A stretch of DNA of 6,386 nt, from assembly GCA_002477465.1 (NCBI GenBank), contig DLPV01000036.1:44487-50872 (forward strand). The letters run 5' to 3'. Source of the DNA: Gammaproteobacteria bacterium UBA7449 (GTDB taxonomy: Bacteria; Pseudomonadota; Gammaproteobacteria; Pseudomonadales; Pseudohongiellaceae). This document shows positions 6,307 through 6,386 of this stretch, one piece after another; position 1 is the first letter of the stretch; every line of letters begins with the position of its first letter. Position numbers and translations under genes: made by a program. The notes under the pieces are model-generated. The model was given only the letters and a program-made list of their open reading frames with translations. It had not been told where the DNA came from and did no database searches.

Positions 6307-6386
6307 CAATGGATTTTGATTCAGGGAAAAATTCTAGAACCGGAATCCAAAAATAGCAGTGCTAATGAGCATTGAACTGCAAATAG

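Larger units (their letters stand above)
6105..6386. other. Non-coding stretch of 282 bp after folK
   Basis: No frame of useful length opens here on either strand. It starts AT-rich (6105-6129) and then has several short inverted repeats: the palindrome at 6145-6160; AAGGT/ACCTT at 6202-6215; GTCTGG/CCAGAC at 6287-6306; TGGATT/AATCCA at 6310-6349; and GCAGT/ACTGC at 6356-6380, which ends 6 nt before the window edge. A direct repeat CTAG(A)GGTCA occurs at 6259-6267 and 6270-6279. No hairpin is followed by a T-run, so no intrinsic terminator for hemE-folK is evident, and no good -35/-10 pair was found. It may hold the control region of the next gene or an unrecognised RNA. Confidence 0.6.

Noticed and set aside
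6309..6356. 15-codon ORF starting at ATG 6309
   Set aside because: Too short, no ribosome binding site, and no conserved context visible.

Overview
The window looks like a chromosomal housekeeping region from a gammaproteobacterium, probably Pseudomonadales/Cellvibrionales-like and perhaps marine. This rests on gene order (pilM, pilN, aroK, aroB, damX-type gene, hemE), on a long DamX homologue that carries an N-terminal AAA ATPase plus a C-terminal SPOR domain, and on moderate GC content. The taxonomic statement is inference from remembered synteny and was not checked by a search. All genes lie on the + strand. I see no transposase, phage gene, CRISPR array, tRNA or rRNA.

Region 1-1053 is the remains of a type IV pilus inner-membrane platform cluster. 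It holds the C-terminal half of pilM, cut by the window edge and interrupted by an in-frame TAA at 227-229, and a pilN whose C-terminus appears shortened. The pilO, pilP and pilQ genes that normally follow pilN and precede aroK are absent: aroK starts 7 nt after the pilN stop. Together these suggest decay of the pilus cluster by an internal deletion plus a nonsense mutation, or else an assembly artefact.

Region 1061-2769 holds the shikimate-pathway pair aroK (shikimate kinase) and aroB (3-dehydroquinate synthase, TTG start with a good ribosome binding site). A 121-bp gap follows that contains only a speculative 35-codon ORF with a basic tail. Region 2891-4420 is the damX-type cell-division/peptidoglycan gene. 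The usual P. aeruginosa order, as I recall it, would place gltB-gltD next; here hemE follows directly after a 92-bp gap that holds a bipartite inverted repeat and a plausible sigma-70 promoter.

Region 4513-6104 is hemE (uroporphyrinogen decarboxylase, GTG start) coupled by a 1-nt stop/start overlap to folK (HPPK, folate synthesis). The last 282 bp (6105-6386) show no gene and no convincing terminator, only several short inverted repeats and a short direct repeat. Apart from the eroded pil cluster, the enzymes have intact motifs and family-typical lengths. I do not see a clearly novel system; the degraded pil locus is the main point of interest.
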